Source: Colimorpha_A sp900556615 (GTDB lineage Bacteria; Bacillota; Clostridia; Oscillospirales; CAG-272). From it: a stretch of 64,000 nucleotides of DNA. Of the stretch, positions 1 to 9,134 are shown piece by piece. The stretch's first letter is position 1. Each line of letters begins with the position of its first letter. The stretch is from positions 62,001-126,000 of the forward strand of contig CAVBUH010000029.1 of NCBI GenBank assembly GCA_963598415.1. The letters are read 5' to 3'. A program made the translations under genes and the position numbers. The notes under the pieces were generated by a model. It had not been told where the DNA came from and made no database searches. It was given only the letters and a program-made list of their open reading frames with translations.

Positions 1-308
1 TCAATTCTAAAGATAATACCTACTTCGCTTACAATGAATCTGAAAAAATAAAAATTCTTTCAGAGATAGGCAACGCAAAATATACGATTCAACGGTCAAA
101 GGGACTCGGTGAAAATGAACCCGATATGATGTGGCAAACTACTATGAATCCCGCAACCCGCCGCCTTATACGGGTTTCCGAAACCGACGCGGCGCAAACT
201 GCATTTATATTCGATACCTTACTTGGCGATGATCTTCAGGCAAGAAAAGATTTTATTACCCAAAACGGTTATAAATATCTTTCCGACCTTGATTATGATG
301 ACGATTAA
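1..308 (+). CDS. Type IIA DNA topoisomerase B subunit (GyrB/ParE family), C-terminal end, partial
   Basis: The reading frame is open from the window edge and stops at 306-308, giving about 101 residues of the C-terminus. It contains the block characteristic of the B subunit tail: QRSKGLGENEPDMMW, then TTMNPATRRLIRV, then FDTLLGDDLQARKDFI. In GyrB and ParE this segment follows the TOPRIM domain and contacts the A subunit, which cuts and rejoins DNA. The ATPase, transducer and TOPRIM domains lie upstream of the window. The tail ends in an acidic DYDDD rather than the usual gyrase ending, so a ParE-like or second GyrB-like paralogue is possible, and I do not assign a symbol. addB follows after 46 bp with no terminator, so the two may be co-transcribed. 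The family call is secure, the exact subtype is not. Confidence 0.85.
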   Translation, partial: NSKDNTYFAYNESEKIKILSEIGNAKYTIQRSKGLGENEPDMMWQTTMNPATRRLIRVSETDAAQTAFIFDTLLGDDLQARKDFITQNGYKYLSDLDYDDD

Positions 309-354
309 GCTTCTTCGTAAGACAATGTTTATTCAAATGAAAAGGTAGAACAAT

Positions 355-3300
355 ATGACTGAATTTATCCTCGGCACTGCCGGAAGCGGTAAAAGTACCC
401 TGATCTCAAAACGTATAGCGAACGATCTTTCCTGCGGTAAAAAGGTGATTCTTCTTGTCCCCGAGCAAACGGCGATGAATGCAGAGGATGCGGTATGCAC
501 CGAAACACAAAACAGGAATATTCCGCAAACCGAGCTTGAAATTTTAAATTTTAAACGTTTGTGCAACCGCGTTTTCAGAGAATACGGCGGCATAGCCTAT
601 AATTCAATATCCGGAGGAGCAAAAGCGCTTATCTTATGGAAAGCGCTTTTCTCTTCTGCACCTGTTTTAAAAAGATACAAGAGTGAGCTGGAAGACGCAA
701 AACGATTTATTCCTCTTCTTTTATCGGAGATCTCGGAATTCAAATCCTACAATATAACGCCCGCACATCTCGCAGAGGCAGCAAAAGAAATTAAGGATGA
801 GGATATATCTCTCTCCGAAAAGCTATCCGATCTCTCGGTAATTTTTTCCCAGTATGAATATTTTTCAAAAAAGGATTTCAGTGATCCCTCCGATGATCTG
901 ACACGCCTTGCACAGCTTTTAAAAAAACACAATTTCTTTTCCGGAATTAATCTATATATTGATTCTTTTTCCGGCTTTACTCCGCAGGAATACACTGTGC
1001 TTTCTTATGCTTTCCGACAAGCCGATCAAATTACGGTATCACTTTGCCTTTCAAGCGACAAGGAAGAGTTTGCGTTCGATAACGTAAGAAAAACTTTTAC
1101 GGAATTAAAAAAACTCGCCTCAAGGGTTTCCGAGGATATAAAAATTACATTTTTGGAGAAATCGTTCCGTTTCGACTCCCCTGCTCTCTCTTTTTTAGAA
1201 AAAAATCTATGGAAAATCGGTGACAGCGAAGTTTATGACGGAAATTCCGATGCTGTAAAAACCGTTGTTGCTACCGGTATATACGCTGAAGCGGAATTTG
1301 TTGCAAGTGACATAGCGTCAAAGATACGCCGCGGCGCTTTATATCGGGATTTTGCGGTAATTGCCAGAAACATTGAAAATTATTACGGCGTTATAGACGC
1401 TTTTTTCGCTCAATACGATATTCCCTGCCATATCTCTGTCAAAGCGGAATTATGCGAGAAGCCACTGTTTAAATTAGTGCTCAGCGCTCTTAATATCAAA
1501 AACAACGGCTGGAATACAGAAGACGTTGTTATATTTATGAAAACCGGGCTTTCCCCTATAACCCCCGACGAGTGCGACGAGCTTGAAGCCTATGCCTATC
1601 AATGGAATATCTTTGGAAAACGCTGGTATGAAGACTCCGATTGGTTTATGAATCCCAACGGATATACCGATATAATGACGGAGGAAAGCCTTGAGCTTCT
1701 GAAAAGAGTCAATTCTATACGGAAGAAAATTGTTTTACCTCTTTCAAAGCTTTTTGAGGCATTTGACGGAAGTCGTACAATAAAAGAACTGTGCTATGCA
1801 CTTTACGATTTTCTCATCGATATCGGAGCGAATCTTAAAATTTCCGATACCGCAGACGACGATGAGATAAGAATCTGGAACAGCTTTTGCGGTGCGCTGG
1901 ATGTTCTCGTCAACATCTTGCCGGACATAAAAGCGGACTCCGTTTTATTTGCCAATCTGTTTACCCTTGTCGTGAATCAAACCAACGTAGGAAATCTTCC
2001 CTCTGTCATCGATGAAGTTACTGTTGGTTCTGCCGATAAAATACGAACCAATCATGTAAAACATGTTTATCTTTTAGGGGTAAACGAAGGTATTTTCCCA
2101 GCCGCCTGTACCGAAAACGGACTATTTACCGATAATGACAAGGCTATGCTTGAAACCTGCGGAATCATTCTTTCTCCCGACAGTAATCTTTTATCCGTAA
2201 ACGAGCTTTACTATTTTTACACCGCAGCCTGCTGTGCATCGGAAAGCGTCACGGTAATATGCTCCTCTTCGGAGATTTCCGGAAAAGAACAGAAGCCCTC
2301 TGCTGCATTTATAAGGGTACGAGAGATGTTCCCGGATTCCGAAAAAATTTCTACCGAAAAGCTTTCGCTTTCGGATAGAATTCAAAACAAGAACGCAGCG
2401 TTTGCTCTCTGTACGCTTGCATCAGATACATCCGAAGGTAAGGCTTTGCGGAGAATTTATTCCGAGGATACGGAATACGCGCCTCTCCTTGCCTCAAAAA
2501 GGCAGCCGCTTATCACAAAAGACGAAAAACTTGATCAGAAAACCGCAGAATTACTTTTCAACGGGGATATTTCCCTTACCCAATCCCGTCTTGACAGCTA
2601 TGTAATGTGCGCTTTCGGATACGAATGTAATTACGTTCTTAAGCTTCAGCCAAGAGAAAGATATGAGTTCCGCGCCTCCGATACAGGAAATCTTGTCCAC
2701 CGTATTCTTGAAAGATTCTTTTCCGCCGTAACGGATGAAGACGGACAGATAAAGGAGCTTTCCGAGGAAGAAAAAACACGGCTTGTTGACGATATAATCG
2801 ACGATTATATAACGGGTATATTCGGGGAAGATAAAACCAAAAGAATCTCGGAGCGCGCACTTCAGCTTTTCAAGAGGCTCAGACGCTCTGTCATGATTCT
2901 GATCAATAATTTGCTCGATGAATTTTCACAGAGTGAATTTATACCGAGATTTTTTGAGATGAAAATAACAAACGGCGATCTTCCGAATACGGTTGCACCG
3001 CTTGACATTCCTCTTCCCGACGGAAGCCGCGCATACATTTACGGAATTGTCGACAGAGTGGATATCTGCCGCAGGGGAGAAAACGTTTATGTTCGTGTTG
3101 TTGACTATAAGACAGGAAATAAAGAATTTTCTCTTTATGACATAAGTCTCGGACTTAATCTTCAAATGCTTCTCTACCTATTCTCCATATGGAAAGACAG
3201 AAAAGGAACCTTCCGTAAGACGCTGGGGGTAACAGGCGATATCCTTCCCGCAGGCGTCTTGTATTGTACTGCCAAAACTTCGGATGTGAACGTAACGCCC

Positions 3301-3654
3301 GATACACAGGAAGCAGAAGTACTCTCTGCCGTCTCCGATACGCTGAAGCGCAAGGGAGTGCTTATAAACGACGAAGAAATACTTCGCCTTATGGAAAGAA
3401 AACTATCCGGTAAATATATACCCGTTACTCTGAAAAAAGACGGAAGTCTTTCTTCTTCTCTCTCTCTCGAAACTCTTGAAGACTTCGGAAAGCTTATGGA
3501 CAACGTTTGCTCAACGGTTTCAAAGCTTGCTTATGAAATCAAATCCGGAGAAGCTTCGGCAATTCCCCTCAAAGATATAAAGCACGACGGCTGCCGTTAT
3601 TGTCCCCACAAAGCCGTATGCCGTAATCCCGCGGCATTTTCGGCAAATCAATGA
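355..3654 (+). CDS. addB: ATP-dependent helicase/nuclease subunit B (AddB)
   Basis: This 1099-residue protein is the AddB subunit of the AddAB helicase-nuclease, which processes double-strand breaks for RecA-dependent repair. An N-terminal Walker A-like loop, GTAGSGKS, lies at about residues 8-15. The C-terminal nuclease domain has the PD-(D/E)XK signature DYKTG at about residue 917. It also has the four cysteines that hold the AddB iron-sulphur cluster: C752 alone and C1080, C1083 and C1089 together at the end. Length is normal for the family (about 1100-1170). The ATG is preceded by AAAGG at suitable distance. addA begins 16 bp after the stop, as in other Firmicutes, so the pair is an operon. 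All key residues are present and the gene looks intact. Confidence 0.95.
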   Translation: MTEFILGTAGSGKSTLISKRIANDLSCGKKVILLVPEQTAMNAEDAVCTETQNRNIPQTELEILNFKRLCNRVFREYGGIAYNSISGGAKALILWKALFSSAPVLKRYKSELEDAKRFIPLLLSEISEFKSYNITPAHLAEAAKEIKDEDISLSEKLSDLSVIFSQYEYFSKKDFSDPSDDLTRLAQLLKKHNFFSGINLYIDSFSGFTPQEYTVLSYAFRQADQITVSLCLSSDKEEFAFDNVRKTFTELKKLASRVSEDIKITFLEKSFRFDSPALSFLEKNLWKIGDSEVYDGNSDAVKTVVATGIYAEAEFVASDIASKIRRGALYRDFAVIARNIENYYGVIDAFFAQYDIPCHISVKAELCEKPLFKLVLSALNIKNNGWNTEDVVIFMKTGLSPITPDECDELEAYAYQWNIFGKRWYEDSDWFMNPNGYTDIMTEESLELLKRVNSIRKKIVLPLSKLFEAFDGSRTIKELCYALYDFLIDIGANLKISDTADDDEIRIWNSFCGALDVLVNILPDIKADSVLFANLFTLVVNQTNVGNLPSVIDEVTVGSADKIRTNHVKHVYLLGVNEGIFPAACTENGLFTDNDKAMLETCGIILSPDSNLLSVNELYYFYTAACCASESVTVICSSSEISGKEQKPSAAFIRVREMFPDSEKISTEKLSLSDRIQNKNAAFALCTLASDTSEGKALRRIYSEDTEYAPLLASKRQPLITKDEKLDQKTAELLFNGDISLTQSRLDSYVMCAFGYECNYVLKLQPRERYEFRASDTGNLVHRILERFFSAVTDEDGQIKELSEEEKTRLVDDIIDDYITGIFGEDKTKRISERALQLFKRLRRSVMILINNLLDEFSQSEFIPRFFEMKITNGDLPNTVAPLDIPLPDGSRAYIYGIVDRVDICRRGENVYVRVVDYKTGNKEFSLYDISLGLNLQMLLYLFSIWKDRKGTFRKTLGVTGDILPAGVLYCTAKTSDVNVTPDTQEAEVLSAVSDTLKRKGVLINDEEILRLMERKLSGKYIPVTLKKDGSLSSSLSLETLEDFGKLMDNVCSTVSKLAYEIKSGEASAIPLKDIKHDGCRYCPHKAVCRNPAAFSANQ

Positions 3655-3670
3655 AAGGAGTAAGATAAAG

Positions 3671-6600
3671 ATGCCGGAAAGAAAATGGACGGAAGCCCAG
3701 CTTGACGCCATACACCGAAACGGAAAAAACATTCTTGTTTCCGCTGCTGCCGGTTCAGGAAAAACCGCCGTTCTGACAAAAAGAATTATTGAAAAGCTGA
3801 CGGATAAAGAAAATCCTGCCGATATTTCGCGTATGCTGATTGTAACTTTTACAAAAGCAGCGGCGAATGAACTGAAAGAACGTATCGCCAAGGCAGTGTC
3901 GGAGGCTATTGCAAAAAATCCTTACGATAAACGGCTGAAGCATCAATATATACTCCTGCAAAACGCAAAAATATCTACTATACACGGTTTTTGTTTTGAC
4001 CTTATAAAGAAAAATTTCGAACAGCTCGGATTAAGTCCTTCCGTATCTGTTTCGGATCAGACTCAATCCTCACTGATGATGGAACAGGTTGCCGATCTCG
4101 TTATCGATAATTACTATTCTTCGGTCCCCGGTTATCATGATATCGAAAATTTTGCGGAATTTGCAGACAATTTTATTTCGCTGAAAGACAACAAGTTATC
4201 GGAAATGCTCATATCCGTATATGAAAAAGTTGCCTCTTTTCCTCGCGGTATAGAGTTTCTTGCCGATTCGGCATATCAGCTTGAGAAGGTTATAGAGGAA
4301 GGAATTTACAGTTCCGTATGGGGAAAACAGATAACAGCGCATCTGTGCGACGTTTTTGGTTACTACAATAAAATTTTCTCTGACGCCTGCGACTTTTTTC
4401 AGAACGATGATATATATGCCGATAAATATTATCCTTCTTTTGAATATGAATACCGGTATGCGGCAAGCCTTTTTGAAGCAGCCCGTTCGCACGATATCGA
4501 AAAGGTAAAAAAAGTTTTAGAAAGCCGCTCTCCGGTTCCCCTCAAACCGTTGAAAAAAGAATATCAAACCGATGATTGTCTCTTTTATCGAAATGCGCGG
4601 ACTGAGTTTGGAAATAAGCTCACAAAAATATGCGAGTTGTTTTTCTCTCAAAATGACGAAACGGTACGAAAAACCGCCGTAAAAACGCATGACTTCGTTC
4701 GTAAGCTGTACTTATTTCTCAAATCCTTCGAAAAGCTCTATTCTGCTGAAAAGCGAAAGAGAGACCTGCTGGACTTCAATGATCTCGAACGCACAGCATA
4801 TAAGCTTCTTGTCGACGAGTCAGGAAAACCTACAAAAGCAGCAATTTCGGTATCGCATGACTTTGATGAGATTTACATTGACGAATATCAGGATGTAAAT
4901 AAGCTTCAGGATATGATTTTCACTGCTATTTCAACAGCGTCCTCGCGTTTTATGGTCGGTGATATCAAACAAAGCATATACGGTTTTCGAGGAGCTGAAC
5001 CGGCTCTGTTTGCCGCTTATCGTCTTGACAACAGGATTGATAAAATATATTTAAGCCATAATTTCAGATGTGATAAACCGATCATCGATTTTGTAAATCT
5101 TGTATGCGGCTCGCTTTTTACCTCGGCAGGAAAAACCGTACCATATGATTCTTCCGACGAGCTTATCTGCGGAAAACAGGGCTCCGGAGACGACAAGGTA
5201 GAAATACATATTGTTGCTTCCGAAAAAGGAAAGTCTGCCGAAAGACGCACTGTTGAAGCTGAATTTGTCGCTGAAAGAATTTCTTCTCTTATTTCCGAAG
5301 GTTATTCTCCCCGTGACATTTGCATCCTCCTTCGCTCCGCCTCCCGTTCGGCAGCAATCTATGAAGATGCTCTGAAAAAGCTGAACATTCCCTGCCAAAA
5401 TCAGGTATCAAAGGATCTTTTCGTCAATCCCGAGGTCCTTCTCGTAATGAATATACTTAATGTCATTGACAATCCGTCAAGAGACATTTACCTTGCAGGA
5501 ACACTCAAAAGCCCGATATTCAATTTTACATTAAGCGAGCTTGTCACTATACGAAATTATGCAAAAGAAGGTTCTCTCTTCTTTGCCTTGAAGCAATATA
5601 CCGCCGATTATCATTTCGAAAAAGGTAAGTATTTTCTTGAAAAATTGGAGCAATACCGAAAGCTCTCCTTTGAACCTGTTGATAAGCTGATATGGGCAAT
5701 TTACTGCGATACTCATATTTTTGCAATGGCAACCGGGACTGACGAGAAAAATTCCTTTTCCGACAAAAAAGCAAACCTCCTGATGCTATATGATTATGCA
5801 AGAAAATTTGAATCCGGCAGCTTCAAGGGACTTTACAATTTTATCAGATATATAAACGATGTTCTTGAATCGGGCGCCGGCTTTGATTCCGCCTCCGCTT
5901 CCTCCGAGGCGGAACAAGCAGTCCGTGTGATGACAATTCACCAGTCAAAGGGACTTGAATATCCCGTGGTCTTTCTTTGCGACTGTGCCGCTTCCTTCTC
6001 CAATGCGGATACGCAGGAGAAAGTGCTCATTGATAAAGATTTCGGTACCGCAATGAAATTGTCAGATGACACAGGACTTGCGACATATGATACACTCATG
6101 CGCAGAGCGGAAGCTCTCGGTATATCGGAAAAAAACTGTGAGGAAGAGATACGGGTACTGTATGTCGCCTTGACAAGAGCGGTAAATAAGCTTATAATAA
6201 CAGCATCGGACAACGATCCTGAAAAGCTTGTTGAAGATTGCCGCCACCTTTCCAGGTATTCCGATTGTGCAAACGGATATGTTTACCAAATTCGGGATAA
6301 CTTTATTTCATGGATTCTTATTTCTTCGATAGGAAAATATTTGCCTAATATCGTCCGGATTCTTTCAGCAGACGAAACAAAATCAGAAAGCATGGAAGAT
6401 AAGACAACCGGAAATACTCAGAGCATTCCTGAAAACAAAGAAGTCGCTTGCTGTGAGGAAGAGATAAAAAAACTGGAAGACGAGTTCAGAAATCGATTCA
6501 ACTTCCGCTATCCCGGAAACGGTTATTTAATACCTGCCAAGCTTTCGGTATCAGAGCTTTATCCTGAGGTACTTGACGAATACGACGATTCTGTAAAATA

Positions 6601-7225
6601 CTCATCAAAACGTAAAGAAAAGATGAAGAAGCCTTCCTTTATGTTAGAATCAGACACCGATGCGGCAGACAGAGGAACTGCCACTCATCAGTTTATGCAA
6701 TTCTGCGATTTTGCTCTTCTTGAGAAGTACGGTGTTGACCATGAAATCAAAAGACTGATTGACTATGGCTTCCTTGATGCCTTTACATCAGAACTTATAG
6801 AAAAAGAAGCGATTAATCGCTTCCTTTCCTCCGATATTTTCTTTTCTCTAAGAGATGCTGAATTTATCAAACGTGAGATCAGATTTAACGCAAAACTGCC
6901 TGCATCGATCTTCACGTCAGAACCCGAGATGAAAGAATCGCTCAAAAACGAGACTGTCCTGGTTCAAGGAATCATGGACTGCGTTTTTACAGATACCCGC
7001 GAAAAGCTTACCATTCTTGACTATAAGACCGATCGAATCCCCTATGAACTCCGCACTGATCCGAAAGCGGCGGAGGAATATCTGATCAATAAGCATATAA
7101 ATCAATTATCTTATTATCTCTTGGCCTGTGAAAAATTGATGTGCCGCCCGGCAGACAGAGTCGTACTCTATTCTTTCTCACTCGCAAAGGCTATTGACAT
7201 ACCGCCGAAACGGTTTATCCTGTAG
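3671..7225 (+). CDS. addA: ATP-dependent helicase/nuclease subunit A (AddA)
   Basis: This 1184-residue UvrD-family protein is the motor and second nuclease of AddAB. The Q motif WTEAQLDAI lies at residues 6-14 and Walker A AAAGSGKT at residues 25-32. LDFNDLE and the Walker B-type IDEYQDVN follow, then the helicase motif GDIKQSIYGFRGAE, the motif HQSKGLEYPVVF and the motif VI sequence VALTRAVNK. The C-terminal RecB-like nuclease shows LDYKTDR at about residue 1117. The start ATG has AAAGGAG about 10 nt upstream, and the gene follows addB directly. The protein is slightly shorter than the Bacillus enzyme, but every motif is present. It acts in the cytoplasm on broken DNA ends and would recognise Chi-like sequences through AddB. 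Confidence 0.95.
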   Translation: MPERKWTEAQLDAIHRNGKNILVSAAAGSGKTAVLTKRIIEKLTDKENPADISRMLIVTFTKAAANELKERIAKAVSEAIAKNPYDKRLKHQYILLQNAKISTIHGFCFDLIKKNFEQLGLSPSVSVSDQTQSSLMMEQVADLVIDNYYSSVPGYHDIENFAEFADNFISLKDNKLSEMLISVYEKVASFPRGIEFLADSAYQLEKVIEEGIYSSVWGKQITAHLCDVFGYYNKIFSDACDFFQNDDIYADKYYPSFEYEYRYAASLFEAARSHDIEKVKKVLESRSPVPLKPLKKEYQTDDCLFYRNARTEFGNKLTKICELFFSQNDETVRKTAVKTHDFVRKLYLFLKSFEKLYSAEKRKRDLLDFNDLERTAYKLLVDESGKPTKAAISVSHDFDEIYIDEYQDVNKLQDMIFTAISTASSRFMVGDIKQSIYGFRGAEPALFAAYRLDNRIDKIYLSHNFRCDKPIIDFVNLVCGSLFTSAGKTVPYDSSDELICGKQGSGDDKVEIHIVASEKGKSAERRTVEAEFVAERISSLISEGYSPRDICILLRSASRSAAIYEDALKKLNIPCQNQVSKDLFVNPEVLLVMNILNVIDNPSRDIYLAGTLKSPIFNFTLSELVTIRNYAKEGSLFFALKQYTADYHFEKGKYFLEKLEQYRKLSFEPVDKLIWAIYCDTHIFAMATGTDEKNSFSDKKANLLMLYDYARKFESGSFKGLYNFIRYINDVLESGAGFDSASASSEAEQAVRVMTIHQSKGLEYPVVFLCDCAASFSNADTQEKVLIDKDFGTAMKLSDDTGLATYDTLMRRAEALGISEKNCEEEIRVLYVALTRAVNKLIITASDNDPEKLVEDCRHLSRYSDCANGYVYQIRDNFISWILISSIGKYLPNIVRILSADETKSESMEDKTTGNTQSIPENKEVACCEEEIKKLEDEFRNRFNFRYPGNGYLIPAKLSVSELYPEVLDEYDDSVKYSSKRKEKMKKPSFMLESDTDAADRGTATHQFMQFCDFALLEKYGVDHEIKRLIDYGFLDAFTSELIEKEAINRFLSSDIFFSLRDAEFIKREIRFNAKLPASIFTSEPEMKESLKNETVLVQGIMDCVFTDTREKLTILDYKTDRIPYELRTDPKAAEEYLINKHINQLSYYLLACEKLMCRPADRVVLYSFSLAKAIDIPPKRFIL

Positions 7226-7271
7226 AACAAGAAAACTCAATGCCATTCTGATGATTTACTTTCGAATTGTT

Positions 7272-7769
7272 TTATGGAAGCTTGGTTTTTCCGTCAAAAC
7301 CGCGAACAAATCCGTTTACGTCTGCCGAACATATGTCGCCACCTATTACCTTGCCACGGTATACAAGTATGTTGGCATAAACGGTACCGTCATAATCCGG
7401 ATAATTCGTTATCTTATAGGTATATCTTGTAACATCTTTCCGTTTATATTTTGAGAGATCAAGCCCCTGCTGTTTTTGAAGCTCATTATAGCTTACAAAA
7501 ACCTTGTCAAATTCTCCCGGAATTGTAACTTCCTCCTCTTCGATTGGAGTCGATTCCGCCGCCCACCCAAACTGATTCAGAAAATTTAACCTGTCATCAT
7601 TGGTTTTTATTTTACTGTAATTATAGGTTGCGGCATCGGAATACATAAGAGATGCCGCCGTCGGCTCATAGGTCGGTATCATCGTAAGCAAAACCACAAG
7701 CGCAATCACGGATACTCCTATCACTCCGATGAGCTTCAGCGTCGAAGCCCGCATTGAATACACAAACAT
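7272..7769 (-). CDS. DUF4830 domain-containing membrane-anchored protein
   Basis: This 165-residue protein converges with addA. A single hydrophobic segment at about residues 11-30 should act as a membrane anchor or uncleaved signal. The rest is predicted to lie outside the cell. The outer part has the hallmarks of DUF4830: NDDRLNFLNQFGW, then IPGEFDKVFVSYNELQKQQG, then YTYKITNYP, and GGDICSADVNGF near the end. The family is widespread in Clostridia and has no established function. GGAGG lies 9 nt before the ATG, which fixes the start. No partner gene is adjacent, and no terminator is visible in the 46-bp gap to addA. Confidence 0.75.
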   Translation of the reverse strand: MFVYSMRASTLKLIGVIGVSVIALVVLLTMIPTYEPTAASLMYSDAATYNYSKIKTNDDRLNFLNQFGWAAESTPIEEEEVTIPGEFDKVFVSYNELQKQQGLDLSKYKRKDVTRYTYKITNYPDYDGTVYANILVYRGKVIGGDICSADVNGFVRGFDGKTKLP

Positions 7770-7839
7770 TCCGTATTTCCTCCCGAAATTTAATTATTGG
7801 CATTCCCTTGATACAATATATTTCCCAAACAAATAAAAT

Positions 7840-9015
7840 ATGAATGGACGCGAAATTATGCTGAATAAAATTTTAACCGAGCCCGTCTTTATAGGCATCG
7901 GAGCTGCCAAAAAGCTAATGAATTATATCCAAAACGACTTTTCCGGTAAAAAACCTTTCGTAATCTGCGATGTTAATACCGAGAAATATGCAAACGAATA
8001 TTTTGATGAATACAGTAAATATGTTTATCCGGATAGGCAACATGCTACTCCGGAAGCAGCCGCCCTTTCAAGAAGCAGAATAGAAAAAGAGAAATCCGGT
8101 GTATTGATTGCTTGCGGATCGGGTTCGATACATGATATTACACGGTATAACGCAGCAGAACTAGGACTTCCTCTCATATCATTTCCTACCGCTGCGAGCG
8201 TGGACGGTTTTGCATCGTCTATGGCGGCCATGACAATAAATGGACAGAAGCTGACGGTTCCCGCCAAAGCTCCCGTCGCGCTTTTTGCAGAACCTGAGGT
8301 GTTATGTGATGCGCCTTCCGTTCTTTCACTTTCGGGAATCGGTGACATTCTCGGAAAATATGTGTGCATTTTCGATTGGAAAGTAGCCAATCTTCTGACG
8401 GGAGAACGTTATGATCCTTATATAGAAAAAATGGAACGCGATGCAATAAAGGGGCTTATAGAAACCGATTATCATGATAAAGCCTTTGTATCAAAGCTCA
8501 TGGAATGTCTTGTTCTCTCCGGCATTGCGATTCAGCAATTCGGTAACACCCGTCCCGCATCAGGCGCAGAGCATCACCTTTCTCATTTCTGGGAAATGCA
8601 CTGTGCCAATCCGGAAACTGACGCACTTCACGGAGAACAGGTAGGGGTATCGACAATTATTCTCCTTGACCTATATAAATCTGTTTCCGACTTAAAGCTT
8701 ACAAAAAAGCCCCTTACAAGAGAATTTCTTTCCCCTGTTTTTAAAGATCTTACCGATGGAATTATAAAAGAAAACATCCCCTTTATTCCCGACACCATAA
8801 CGCAGGAAAAGCTTAATTCCGTATGGAAAGAGATACGGCACCTCGCAGAGACCGAGCTTCCCGATGCCAAATTTGTAAGCGAATTTCTCGCTTCAAAAGG
8901 GGGGAAAACAACACTCAGTGATCTTGGTCTTCCGTCAGATAACAGCTTTCTTGCAGCTACGCTCCGATATTCACCGTATGTAAGAAACCGCCTCACTTTA
9001 CTCAAGCTTCTTTAA
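7840..9015 (+). CDS. sn-glycerol-1-phosphate dehydrogenase-like protein (AraM/EgsA family)
   Basis: This 391-residue protein belongs to the iron-containing alcohol dehydrogenase/glycerol dehydrogenase fold and is closest in pattern to AraM and EgsA. Those enzymes reduce dihydroxyacetone phosphate to sn-glycerol-1-phosphate with NAD(P)H. Visible landmarks are the nucleotide-binding stretch CGSGSIHDITRY, the substrate-loop PTAASVDGFASSMA, LSGIGDILGKY, and the metal-binding histidines in RPASGAEHHLSHFWEM and in LHGEQVG. The start is ambiguous: an ATG at 7840 has no clear ribosome site, while an in-frame ATG at 7858 has only a weak GGA upstream. The gene stands alone. In bacteria its product could feed an unusual glycerophosphate into an envelope polymer or lipid. 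The substrate assignment is by family resemblance only. Confidence 0.78.
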   Translation: MNGREIMLNKILTEPVFIGIGAAKKLMNYIQNDFSGKKPFVICDVNTEKYANEYFDEYSKYVYPDRQHATPEAAALSRSRIEKEKSGVLIACGSGSIHDITRYNAAELGLPLISFPTAASVDGFASSMAAMTINGQKLTVPAKAPVALFAEPEVLCDAPSVLSLSGIGDILGKYVCIFDWKVANLLTGERYDPYIEKMERDAIKGLIETDYHDKAFVSKLMECLVLSGIAIQQFGNTRPASGAEHHLSHFWEMHCANPETDALHGEQVGVSTIILLDLYKSVSDLKLTKKPLTREFLSPVFKDLTDGIIKENIPFIPDTITQEKLNSVWKEIRHLAETELPDAKFVSEFLASKGGKTTLSDLGLPSDNSFLAATLRYSPYVRNRLTLLKLL

Positions 9016-9134
9016 TACATGAATTTTTCAGAGATAAATTATCCATATTTTCATCTATCATCAGTTTTATATGAAATTTCCTATAAATCCCAAAAAAGAA
9101 GAAAATCCACATACCGTAAGGACAGGTAATAAAA

